Shown here: positions 40,401 to 50,700 of the stretch, one piece after another | Layout of the letters: the number at the start of each line of letters is the position of its first letter | How positions within the stretch are numbered: position 1 is the stretch's first letter | From: Parus major | Taxonomy: Eukaryota; Chordata; Aves; Passeriformes; Paridae | Assembly (NCBI RefSeq): GCF_001522545.3 | Contig: NC_031771.1 | Span: forward strand, 2,880,491 to 2,944,490 | Direction: 5' to 3' | DNA length: 64,000 bases | Translations under genes and position numbers: made by a program | Notes under the pieces: generated by a model | Seen by the model: the letters and a program-made list of their open reading frames with translations, nothing else | What the model was told of the DNA's origin: nothing | The model's database searches: none

Positions 40401-43089
40401 TGCCAAAGTGACCGCAATATTATGATCAAAAACACATTTTCAATAATTATGCCCTAAATACTTTGCAGCACATCCATATATTGACTTACACTGCAGAGGT
40501 CAGATATTTCATAGTAACTTAAAATTCTGCATATCCTTCTCATCCAGGGTATTTCATGACATGAAGCCTGCACAGCATTCAGGAGTCATCCCAACACCCA
40601 CACCAAATGCTCAGTCAGAGCAGGCAGGTGGCAATAATTAGAATGAAGATAAGCTGAGGTGACAAAGCAATGAGAGCACATCAATTACTGCCTGTCACTC
40701 AGACCAGGGAGCATCTCGGAAGATGGACTGATACCACTCTATCATTCCCTATTATATTCAGCTTTTCCCTCCTTCATTTCCTCAAAATGGAAGGTCACCA
40801 CAAAACCATTACATTTTTTAATACAAGTGATTTTTTTAGAAATGTTCACTGTATGCACAATACAAATTACTGTTTGCCTACATCTCACAGGCTGCACACT
40901 GTACACAGAATAATGCTGTGATTTCCAAAAAGTAGGTCACATGAGAGTAGTGGGCATGAACACTCCTGTTTAAGTAAGAGAGAGGTGATTCAGAATAATT
41001 TTATAATGTTTGTTTTCCTATATAATTTTTTATATTGGTATTTATCTTTTATATTCATATACACACAAATATGTCTAAATCTATCTCTCCATCTTGAGAA
41101 ATAAGTAGACACGCTGTATTTAAATTCCTTAAGGAGCAAGAGCAAATACACTCCCAAGCACACACCTTAGTGCTGAGTTATCAGCAACAAGTTAAAACAA
41201 AATAAATCCAGATTTTTAAACCTTAATAAATTTTCACAGGACAGGTTTGCCATCCCTTCCTTCTCTCTGCTGACCATCGTGCAAGTAGCCAAATAATTCA
41301 TGTCACCTATGATCCAGCTACTTTACGAGTAGGTAATCCTTGAAGGCAGTTTTAAGATGTTTCTACACCATCTTTTTTTCCCATAGGATTTTATTATCAA
41401 ACTGTCCAAATGTATTTTTGCTTTCAAATAAAAAGCAAAGCAAAACTGAACTCAGGCTTTCAACAATCGGTCAAACCACCTAACGACATGATTACAAAAA
41501 AAGCAGCCCAACCTAAGGATACATGTCATGCAGTCTGTAAAATCTTGCCGCCACTGCTTCTTTCTGGTGATAGCAACATGACTCTTGAGCATAAGGCTCA
41601 AGGTACAGTACAGCAAGACAAGAGGCTTCCAGTCACAGGACAACAAACAAGGGGCTGGCCAGGTACCATAACCCTTTAGTCATCAACTGTGCAGATACAT
41701 AATGAAGTTTTGCTTCCATAAAATAGATGGAGGTCAAGAGAATCATGGCTAGGATATTTTTCCTTGCCTTTCATCCTGGACATCAAAAACTGCCTTTTAA
41801 ATCCAGACAGCTGTTAAAAATGGCCATTTTCAAGCAACTGCATTTAGTGGAAAATGCTCTGATCATTAGAGCAGATGGTTGGTGAAATCACTAACCTGAC
41901 ACAGGAAGATTCACCACCCTTTTTTGCACATCTTCCGCTTCCATCAGCCAGAGGGGCCACAAAGGCACATCACCTCTGTGCTTTTAGCCTCCTATCACAC
42001 TTTTAGAGCCAATATAATTGCTTGTGCTAATCAACAGTGCAAAAACTCCGCACAAACAACAGGTAAGATCCGTGAAATTCCAGGTGATCAAAAATATTTT
42101 TATTTGCTACTCAATGATCTCTCTCTTGGGCTAACAAAAAGAGGCAAGGAACAACAAGAAATTTCAGGAAGACCCTGAAAGCTATTCCTGGCTTGCACAC
42201 ACTTCTCTGCTGGACACCTCTCAGCCCCCCATACTCAATATGCTTTCTGCTGGGCTGATACTCTCCCTTGCAGAAACCACAGTAGAAAACACTGGATGTT
42301 TTCATATCCCTTGGGGCAAACGGAGCCATCTCCTGCAGTGGCATACACTCTGTCAGAGGAATTCCTGTACCTGCAGCTCTATTTTATTAGTGAGTCATTT
42401 CAAAGGCTAGAAATAGAAACCTTTTAAGTGCTTGTACACAATTACCCAATATTATTACGGAACACTGACAGCTGAACGCTGCTCATCTCCCAGAAAAAAA
42501 CCCCTCCTTTTTCAAAATTAAACCAATAATTTTTTCTATAGTACATAATAATTTTGTTTCATCCATGTGTGCACTCCAGCTATTGCCTTTCAATCAATTG
42601 TTCAAAACCTATTTTATGGAAGAAAAGACAGAGCTGAAATGCTTTATCTTCCCAAACAATATATAGTCAAGAACCTGATGTGCCACCCGTAGGAAGACAA
42701 CGAGTGTGCGACACCTGGGAGTGGTGAGCACCCACGGCAAGAGAAGAGGCAAGGAGGGAACCAGTGAAGGTGCCTCACTGAAATAACTCTCACCTAGATG
42801 TACTTAGGTTAATGGCTTTAATTGTATTTATAAAGATCTCTGCTATCGCTCTGAATAAAAGCAGCGTGTTGATGAAATCCGAGGAGCATCCTGGAATGCA
42901 TCCCAAGGGCCAATTTCCTTTCCAGGTATTCATCCTACCCTGGTCCCTGCAGCCTGGAATCAGCACTTCCACCCCACACACTTCACTCCCACAGGTGACA
43001 GGGAGGAAGCACGTGGAACATCCAGCAGGGCTGGAGAATTCCAGACACGCAGGCAAGAGGCAGCAGCTGCCTGCAGAGCACCGAGCTCC

Positions 43090-43260
43090 ACATGAGGAAC
43101 CGGCCGTATGGTTTTGTTTTTCTGAACCATCAGATCTGATCCATGAAGTAAAGTGTGCTATGAAATGAGCCCAGCTGCTCTGCTGGTCGGCTGCTGATGT
43201 GCCAATCAGAGCTCGAACTGCACCCAATTCAGATTTTAAGTTGCCGTCACTATTTAAAAT
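43090..43260. promoter_or_regulatory. Possible regulatory element with CCAAT box
   Basis: A repeat-free block with a strong NF-Y-type site CCAATCAGA (43202-43210), a 12-bp palindrome ATCAGATCTGAT (43129-43140) and several CpGs. The 182-codon minus frame across it has no recognisable domain. Evidence is motif-based and weak. Confidence 0.25.
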
Positions 43261-45249
43261 TACTCCAGAAAAAGAGAGCCCATAGCAGCTCAAAGCATAA
43301 CATTGATTTCTCTGCTTACAAACCAATTCCTGAATCAATTCATCTTCTTAAAAACTGATAAATACTCATTTCTGGCAGTCATCAACTTTCTGTTCAAGAA
43401 ATAAATAGAAAAAGAGGCTCTTATAAATAGGTTCTTCCTGTTTAACATCAAGACCATGCTAAAACATGCACTTTGTGTACAAGGTACGATACGTAAAATT
43501 CCTTTGCAGCTAATTTTGCTGTTTCCCTCTAGGTAGATTATAATTGTAAAGCCACAACTGATTTAAGTCATCTGCATGTGTTAAAATCTTGCAACTGTCC
43601 TACATCTTTTCCCAGAAAAATAAAGATATGGCATTAGAGTTTTCTCTCCACAGCTTCAAATAGCAGATGGGAAAATACCTAATTTTTTAAGCAAGTAAAA
43701 AACATATGCTGCCATCAATGAACTCAGGAACTGGAACACAACAATAGGACTGCTACAACCTCAGACCTGTGCTGAGCCACAAAATAAAAACCCCAACAGA
43801 GTTCAACTATTGTTACCAGTGAGTGGTGAATCAGTGCACTGTAGGTCAAAATAAACCCAAGGGATCATTATCTTTTGTTTGGCATGTGAAAAACGGCTTT
43901 ACATTCAAAACAGTCATCTCTATAAATACTTTTCAAGACTCTGGAATATTGTAGACAACATTTAAAATTAACTAGATTTTTTTAAAATAATGATATATGT
44001 TGCTTGTTTTAAAAAGTTTTCCCTCCCTTACTTACCAAAATGAATTTTTAGAGTGAGCTAAGAGGTGGTGAGTCAAATTTTCTATTATAATGATGTATGT
44101 ACATGTGTATGCATAAATTTCTTAAATATAAATAGATATTTTTAAAACTTATGTGCTTCTTCTCTCCAAACCTTGTTACAAAGTTGGGGGAAAATGTAAA
44201 ATGAAAACCTCTGTCAGGAAAAAAACAAAAGAGTGGGGGAGGTTGAAGACATTGTAAAATAAGCTGAAATTAAGTTTTAGAAGCAACTCTGAAATAATTT
44301 CAGACCAATTATTTAATAAGAAAGTACTTCCTCAGCTTAAATTGAAGCATATTATATGACTGTTTTTGGAATCTAACCCATGGGCCCAGATGAAAGCCAA
44401 TGAAACAGCACAGGAAGGTTTGTCAAGTGACAAGTTTAAGCATCCAGTTTCACTGCAAAAGTTGAAGAGGGGACGGATGCAGAAGAGATTCTGGGGGGTG
44501 GGAAGGCAAAAGGATGTGTCCGGAGGAGGAACGGGTGTTCTGCTGAAAGAATACATGACCAGTATGCATTTCTTATGACTGTAAAACTCTAATTTATAAC
44601 TGGATGTTACATAATATGAAAAAATACCTCTAACAGTCTTCTTCCAAGAAGACAGATGTCCCAAAGACCCCCACTATTTTGTTGGTTTATTCTAAAGAAG
44701 GGCTAAGGTTGTGAAACTTAAAATGTAACTTTGTATATAGGTGTTAATCTGAAGTAGCAGAGTTTACATAATTCAAGAAATCCAGACTCCACACTTAGCC
44801 AAGCACTCCCAGTGAATGTGACTGAACCACTTTCAGGAATCTGAAATCTTCTGAAGTTAAATACACAAAACATTTTGGATTACAATAGCAGCAGTTGCCA
44901 GAGGAGAGGTTTCCATTATCCCCAGGGAATTACATTTTTAAGTTGCCATCAGAATCTGCTTTATCTTGTCATTGTTAATACACAACAAACTCCAATGTTG
45001 TGTTTAACAACTGGAACGGTCTCAGAATATTAGGTTGCAACTGACAACAAACAAAAGCTTTTCTCACAGTTGCCCCACATTAATGGTCTGGATTTATCAC
45101 CAAAATTAAAACAGAGGCATGTAAGCGTATTATACTAAGAAGCCCATACATAGACAGGCTAACAAATCCAGGTATTGCCTAGTTATGTAGGAGACACATA
45201 TTGCTCAGATGCACTATTTGATATTGTATTTGCATTTATATGAACCCCT
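43261..45249. other. Noncoding stretch, no gene seen
   Basis: AT-rich sequence with no repeat end, RNA gene or CpG cluster that I recognise. Opposed frames at 44332-44664 (minus) and 44366-44578 (plus) overlap and look spurious. Confidence 0.5.
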
Positions 45250-45437
45250 CACAAATGGATCTAACCCAATCATCTTCACACACCCTGCGAAAAAGAAGGA
45301 GGTACCACCACCCCTACTTCACAGAAACGTTTAATGACTTGCCCCAGGTCACACGGGAAATCTGCCGTGGCAAAGCAGAGAATGGCTCTCCTGGGATCTC
45401 TGAAATCCCATCTCAATATTCTGGCCACACTGCCACC
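45250..45437 (+). mobile_element. MIR (CORE-SINE) copy, old
   Basis: The order of words follows the MIR consensus: a TAA(C)CCAATCATCTTCACA segment matching 'TTAATCCTCACAACA', then GGAGGTACCACC and CCCCTACTTCACAGA matching 'GAGGTAGGTACT...CCCCATTTTACAGA', then the diagnostic GACTTGCCCCAGGTCACAC, and GGCAAAGCAGAGAATGG matching 'GGCAGAGCCGGGATT'. The stretch after the core is more diverged and the ends are approximate. MIRs are tRNA-derived SINEs mobilised by L2 in early amniotes, so this is a fossil copy. Alignment was by eye. Confidence 0.72.
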
Positions 45438-45839
45438 CGTCCTCAGCCATACTTAATACGACTAAATTACTGATGGCAACAAATAGCAGAATCTGACTTT
45501 CAGATGAGCTGATTTGTACAATGAGTCAATCCATAACTTTTGTCTCCTCCAGACACTTAGATCGATGGGCTGTATGCCCAGCACGTTATAATAACCCTGA
45601 AAAGCTTTTGGCTCAGCCTGCAAACACATTAGCATTAACTTAAATCTGCTGCTTTGTTTACTATACGAGATATCTGCTTGTGCTCTATGCCCAAGCGAAA
45701 CCAATTAAAGAGATCCAAATACCAAAAAGCCCACAGAGCAGTACAAGACTAAAGCTACCCATGGACATAAAATTTACTCAACTTTAGATGGTATTTATTC
45801 CTCCAAAGCATTATGGCCTGACAGTCACGTTTCTCTTTT

Positions 45840-45990
45840 CCAGTCATGGACTTGTCGTGATTTACATTCGGAACCTTCCCCAAAAAGCGATTCAGAAAGC
45901 GTTGGAAACTGGCTCCCCTCCCACTGCTTCCGAAATGGATTAACGCGACTCCGGCCTTGGATCCAAAAGACTACAAATTACAGTGAAGCC
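45840..45990. promoter_or_regulatory. Possible conserved element with retained CpGs
   Basis: Roughly eight CpGs remain in this 150-base block within CpG-poor surroundings, together with GGATTAACGCG and TTACATTCGG words. There is no open frame of note. The call is weak and based on composition. Confidence 0.2.
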
Positions 45991-48060
45991 ACCCCTGATT
46001 TAAGCAGTTGGAGAGCACAACAGGAAAATCACCAGAAATTCTGCTCTTTCAGCTCTTTAAACCCATTCATTACAGAGTCCACAGGGCCACATAGGTACCA
46101 GAGTAAATCACTCAGTGGGAGAGGACATCAGCCAGTAACAAGAGGCTTTTTTTATTTCCTCAGAGGTACAAATGTAGCAGGACCAGGAAGGGTCTAATTG
46201 CTCTCAGAACACCCAAGCAGCATTTGAAGTGATAATTTATTGACCATATCAGTGTAGCTTAGTGCACAGAATGAAAAGACAAGTCGAGGATTGTATCCAG
46301 ACCACTGAAATGCCCACAGCTTGCCAGGGTAGGCAGACAGATGCAAGCCAACAAAATCATCTGGCAAAACCCTAAAGCAGACTTATAATAAAACAATACT
46401 TAGCTTTTTACTGGGTTTTAGCAAAATAAGAGAAAGGTAAGACTTGAATTTCATTTATAAATATTTAGAAACAAGTTAGGGAAAGATTGAATCTGAGTCC
46501 CTAATTATCCAAATGGGCAGCAAGGGAGCTGATCCAAAAATCTATTAAGGTTGGCAGGGTGCTTTTTATCAATCACAGTGGTCACTAGATGAAGCCCTGG
46601 AATACCAGTGCTAACCTGACTAGTACTGGCATAGCCTTTAACTCAAGCAATAATCACCATCCAGTGCCAACCTCTGCATGGCTCTTCATTTCTGTAAGCA
46701 CAGATGCTGGAAATAACATCGATACACAAGGCACCAAAGTCAAACAGAACGGAAAAAAAACTTGTTAAAAGTGTTTCCTTGCCCTTCCGTACCAGCCCAC
46801 TCTTCCATCTTGTGCTACCAAAAAAAAAAATAAAGGTTTCTGAGTGAAAAGTGCAACAGATTCACAAACACTCCGCAGCAGCTACAACATCCTACTCTCC
46901 AGTAACACCTCCACAAACCTCAAGCCCGTTTTGCAGAAAAATGAGGAAATCAAACAGCAACAGGGGAATTTCACAGACACGACCCCATCCACATAACAGT
47001 GACTCATGGATGCTTAAGCATGTTCCTGGAATGGATTTTCCCTCTTAAACACCCTAACAAAAACAAAAATATAGTAAAATAACTAAGACTAAAATGGGAA
47101 AGATGAATTAACATCTCTGGGATCTCCTTTTTCTCCTCACCTGTATGAAAAGATAGGAAGCTGAAAGCAAAAGCAAAGGTTAAATCAATCTGTCTTTTGA
47201 AGAGGTGACACACCCAAGTGCCTTAGTCAAGGCTCCATCCTTGGCTCCTGCACAGTCAGAATCTGTTCACTGCTGCCAATGGAGCCTGGAAATCGTTTGG
47301 TGGAGCTGCAGACAGGAGCAGCCTCTACATTCAGCTGTTCAGCATCAGAAACACTAACTAGTGTTGCTTTATTCCATCATGAGTGAAAATTAAATGGGAA
47401 ACAAGGATTTAAGGTGCACATCTGATAGTCGGGCTTCTCGAGGAGAAAGAAAGGGAAGGGAGAAAAGCTCAGGAACTGAGAACATTTTTGCTTCCTCTGA
47501 GCCCTCATTCATTCAAAGCAAAGAATCAGAAACCCTGACTATCTCCTCTAGCAACCCCCTCCCATCACATCCAAGGGAAAATTTTTCAAGACAGCTCTTC
47601 ACAGAGAATACAGAAAAAATTGACAAATCTCCATCTGCCTCTTCCCTCTCGGAATGATGATCTTTCTCACCCGAGGACTGCAGGAAGGCAGAGTTTGCAC
47701 GGCTGAGGCAAGCCCCACTTCCATGCAGCTCTTCCACAAATGCAGCAAGAGCACCTGTGACTACCAGCGTTACACGGCTGCGGGATGGCACCCAAAAACG
47801 GGGGCTTCCTACCCCATCCCCTCATCTGCCTGACGTGTTACTTTGGCAGAAGGCAGACTTCCTGCCTCTGCTGGAAAAAAATAAATTTCGACTATCCCTG
47901 TCTGATATTTACATTTTAATAGTTCCATACACAGGACAAGCTCTGTGGCTGCCATTGACAAATACCGATGGGAAACAGAAAAACCGCAAAACCCCACCAC
48001 CCAAGCCACAGCCACGAAACACGACACCCTTGCACGGGCTCTTGGATGGACAGCGACCCC
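45991..48060. other. Noncoding approach to the CpG island
   Basis: Unique sequence with a poly-A run at 46820. The frames at 47394-47657 (plus) and 47513-47791 (minus) overlap on opposite strands and look like chance. If a minus-strand transcript starts in the island at 48.1-48.6 kb, its first intron would begin here. Confidence 0.45.
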
Positions 48061-48065
48061 GGATA

Positions 48066-48074
48066 ACTTACTGA
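48066..48074 (-). other. Candidate splice donor, minus strand
   Basis: On the minus strand the sequence reads GTCA then GTAAGTT, an almost ideal intron start, at the low-coordinate edge of the CpG island. It would end a first, probably untranslated exon lying inside the island, with the last exon base at 48072. No acceptor or second exon could be identified. Confidence 0.35.
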
Positions 48075-48430
48075 CGGGTGTATTCCTTCCTCAGCGCCGG
48101 GTTCCTGCGAGCCGCCCGTCACAGCGCCGGTGCTGCCGCAAGCCGCGGGCGCTGCCCGCCGCCCCCCCGCCTGTGACAGCGCCGAGCGGGGAGCCCTCCC
48201 TCTCCCCTCCCTCCTCTCCCGCTACGTCCAAGCTCGCTCACGCCAGATCTGGAGCACGGGCAGGCAGGACGGCACGGAGCCCGCTGCTGTCCCCGCCGGG
48301 CGGTGGCGACAGGCGGGACACCCGTGGGGGCGGCCCCGGCCCCGCGCCGCCCTCCGCCGGCTCTCCACTGGAACCCGCGCCCGCAGCGGGGGAGGAACCT
48401 GCGTGGGCACCCTCCGGCTCGGCTCCCACG

Positions 48431-48440
48431 AGGGGCGGGA
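48431..48440 (+). promoter_or_regulatory. GC box in CpG island
   Basis: AGGGGCGGGA fits the Sp1/KLF core. It lies in the high-coordinate half of the island, where a start site for either strand would be expected. Confidence 0.5.
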
Positions 48441-48554
48441 CAGGGGAGCCACAGCCCCTGACTACGCGCACACACCGCCCTGTTTGGTTCTCCCACGCCC
48501 CTCTTCCCCCGGCAATGCACGGAGGGTACACCTGGGGCCGGGGCTGGCGAGTTA

Positions 48555-48563
48555 GGGGTAAGC
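48555..48563 (+). other. Candidate splice donor, plus strand
   Basis: GGG followed by GTAAGC is a good plus-strand donor near the high-coordinate end of the CpG island, with the last exon base at 48557. If used, it would end a plus-strand first exon. It competes with, or complements, the minus-strand donor on the other side of the island. Confidence 0.3.
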
Positions 48564-48745
48564 CAAGCACAGGAGCCGTGCCGGGAGCAGGGACGAGGGG
48601 AAACTGAGCAAAGCAGCTGCTTTCAAACAGCTTTGCTGAGCCACGACGAGGCCAGAAAACAGGGCTGGTTTTGTCTAAAGACATCTAATCTAGCTTTACT
48701 GCCGCATTATGATGTACTTCTGAGATTACAGCTAAACTAAAATAA

Positions 48746-49105
48746 TCATGGAATCACTGAATGGATTGGGTGGAAGGGATCTTAAAGACATCTCCTTCCA
48801 ACACCCCTGCCATGAGCAAGGATATTTGCCACTGGACCAGGCTTCTCTGAGCCCTGACCAACCCGGCCTTGGACACTTCCAGAGATGGGGCGGCCACAGC
48901 TACCACAGGCAACCTGGTCCTCCCTCTGGCCCCAACCAGGGCCTCACCACCCTCACAGCCAAGTTCTTCCTAATATCCAATGTAACTCTGCCCTCTGTCT
49001 GGTCACTCCATGCCCTTGTGACAAGTCTCTCTCCAGCTCTCTTGGAGCTCCTTTAGGTAGTGGAAGGTCTCCCCAGAGCACTCTCTACTCCAGGCTGAAC
49101 AACCT
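48746..49105 (-). mobile_element. CR1 LINE 3' end, truncated
   Basis: This is a clear antisense CR1 tail. Starting at AATCATGGAATCACTGAATGG (the reverse of the terminal octamer-like repeat), it continues through GGGTGGAAGGGATCTTAAAGA, CCCCTGCCATGAGCAAGGA, ACACTTCCAGAGATGGGGCG, GCCTCACCACCCTCACAG, TTCTTCCTAATATCCAATG, CATGCCCTTGTGACAAGTC and TCTACTCCAGGCTGAACAACC. The order matches the chicken/songbird CR1 3' region, with small internal deletions after the 'CTGCCCTCTGTC' block and around 49045. The element lacks its 5' part and all of ORF2's catalytic region. Its tail lies about 150 bases from the CpG island edge. Confidence 0.95.
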
Positions 49106-50509
49106 GCTTGAGGTTGTGCATAGCTGGAGTGAGAAATAAAGCGTAAACCAGTAGTCCAGGGGACATCCAAAGGCAAAACCCTGGGATAGGGGCAGCTGAG
49201 AGAATTAGGGACAGAAGCAAAGGCATGTCATGGCATAGGGCTGGTAGAGAGCATACAGCATGTCGGCACCTCCCGTGAAATGCAGCACAAGACAGAGCCC
49301 TGCTTCAACAGCTCCACGTGGCTTCGCTCCACATGCTGACTCATGTGGTCTGACACCTTCAGCCGCATGGGCCGTGCAAAGCCCGGAACACAGCGGCACT
49401 CAGAAATTACCAGTGGTTCAAAGATGACAGGTAACATCCCATTCTCCTTCTAGTCTATCATCACTGGAGCATAGAATGGACAAAGTTTGATGCTTTTACA
49501 ATATTAGGGCTTCCTCGGTGCAATAAGGGGAACTTACAGTGAAGGGCACCAGGTATTTTCCATAGCTGTGCACTTTGCCAAAAAAACAATTAAGCATACA
49601 AAATCTTGTAGTATAAACTCATGGATATTGAAGCCTCAATTGTTTCAGCCACATAAGGTTTGGTAATTTTAGTAAGAAAATATTAACCCACACATCAAGA
49701 AACACAAGACAGTCTTTGATGTGCTGCAAAAATCAGGAGATTTGGGTTAAAGAGAACAAGAAATATGAAGAAATGCAAAAATAAAAAAAAGCTACTCTGT
49801 GAAGCTGTACACATTAGCTCTTCTCAGTGCTGTCTGAAACCAATACTGAGAGAGATTTAACAGCTCTCAATACTGCCATTAACACTGTAAATGAAGTTTA
49901 AAAAAATAAAATCCAGCATAACAGTCTTAACAGATCTCTTTCTGTGCATTCCCTCCCCCCTTCAAATTAATTTGGTTACGCTTCCACATCACTGATATAA
50001 AATGACTCATGTGACCTCCAACATCACTCTGAGACCAAAGCAAGCAGTGGCACTGTGTGTGCAGCCAGATGAGGCTGGGCACTCTGAATCCTGCAGCACA
50101 AAACACACGCCAAGAGCAACACGAAGGAAGTCAGGAATAAAGTAAGCTAGGAAATTGCTGCATTGAAATATGTGACATAAAACATTCATTTGTTTTTCCC
50201 CATTCCTCCTTCTCTCATTTTCCAGATACATCTAAGTTCTTCCATTCATAGCGAATGCAATCGATAACGCTTTTAGCTCTGTGTAAAGAGCTCAGCATAA
50301 TACTGCGCCCACTTCAAATCTAACCCCTTCTGGAATTACACAGGAGCAAATCCCAAGTGTAAAAGAAACTCTGGAGCAGGCCCAGCACAGCCATAGAGGA
50401 TGGCTGGTTATTAAGTAAATACACATACATACACAGGCATTGGAGCTTTGGATGGTGAAAGCAGCAATATTTCAATGAACTGGGTGTCAAAGCAGCTCTT
50501 AGGGGGAGT
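49106..50509. other. Noncoding stretch after the CR1
   Basis: Unique sequence. It contains an NF-E2-like site inside an E-box palindrome at 49329-49348, listed separately, and an AT-rich part from 49600 on. No gene is seen. Confidence 0.5.
49329..49348. promoter_or_regulatory. NF-E2-like site nested in an E-box palindrome
   Basis: TGCTGACTCAT (49334-49344) fits the NF-E2/NRF2-type consensus with C at the core centre. It sits in an inverted repeat, CCACATG - CTGACT - CATGTGG, whose arms are E-box-like CACATG and CATGTG. It is seen directly; binding is not known. Confidence 0.4.
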
Positions 50510-50700
50510 GGGTCATTTCGCTAATTAAAGCTGTTCTTCCGTGTTTCATTTTCTGACATCTGAGCAGTCCGGTTGCCTTGCCACAGGCAGAATGGAACAT
50601 GCCTCTGAGCTCAAGCCAGAGGCTGGTCACTTGTGACTCAGCTCAAATTAAAACACACAAATAAAAAGCTCAACCGACAGGTTACTACCCAAAGATGCGT
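50510..50700. promoter_or_regulatory. Possible conserved noncoding element
   Basis: A compact block with a GCTAATTAAAG homeodomain core (50520), TTGCCTTGCCACAGGCAG (an inverted-repeat-like NFI-type word, 50573-50590) and a TRE/MAF half-site TGACTCAGC (50634-50642). There is no coding signal. It is flagged by motif density only. Confidence 0.27.

Larger units (their letters stand above)
35701..43089. other. Noncoding stretch, no gene seen
   Basis: Unique AT-rich sequence with an AAT microsatellite (36695-36708), a GC-rich palindrome (37383-37401), an A-rich low-complexity patch (about 39440-39515) and an AT-rich patch (41018-41080). Frames such as 39070-39393 (minus, 107 codons) show no family signature. 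Confidence 0.5.
48061..48600. promoter_or_regulatory. CpG island, candidate promoter
   Basis: Counting by eye, about 60 CpGs lie in these 540 bases, nearly one in nine, against a background where CpG is rare. It is strongly GC-rich, with a GC box at 48431-48440, CACCC/GCCCC words and no TATA box. This is the standard form of a vertebrate housekeeping or developmental promoter. Good splice-donor matches lead out on both strands (see 48066-48074 and 48555-48563), so transcription could be either way or divergent. Open frames up to 220 codons cover it on both strands, but their Pro/Arg/Gly/Ala-rich content is what any CpG island gives. The gene served cannot be identified here. Confidence 0.75.

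Noticed and set aside
42790..43338. 182-codon minus-strand frame
   Set aside because: No recognisable domain, irregular Cys and Ser runs, and an overlapping 118-codon plus frame; length is within chance for a 64-kb window.
48048..48057. RE1/NRSF-like half-site GGACAGCGAC
   Set aside because: Only the right half fits; the left half of the 21-bp element is missing.
47945..48607. Longest open frame in the window, 220 codons, plus strand
   Set aside because: It lies over the CpG island, where stop codons are rare, and is Pro/Arg/Gly/Ala-rich with no domain; long frames on the minus strand cover the same bases.
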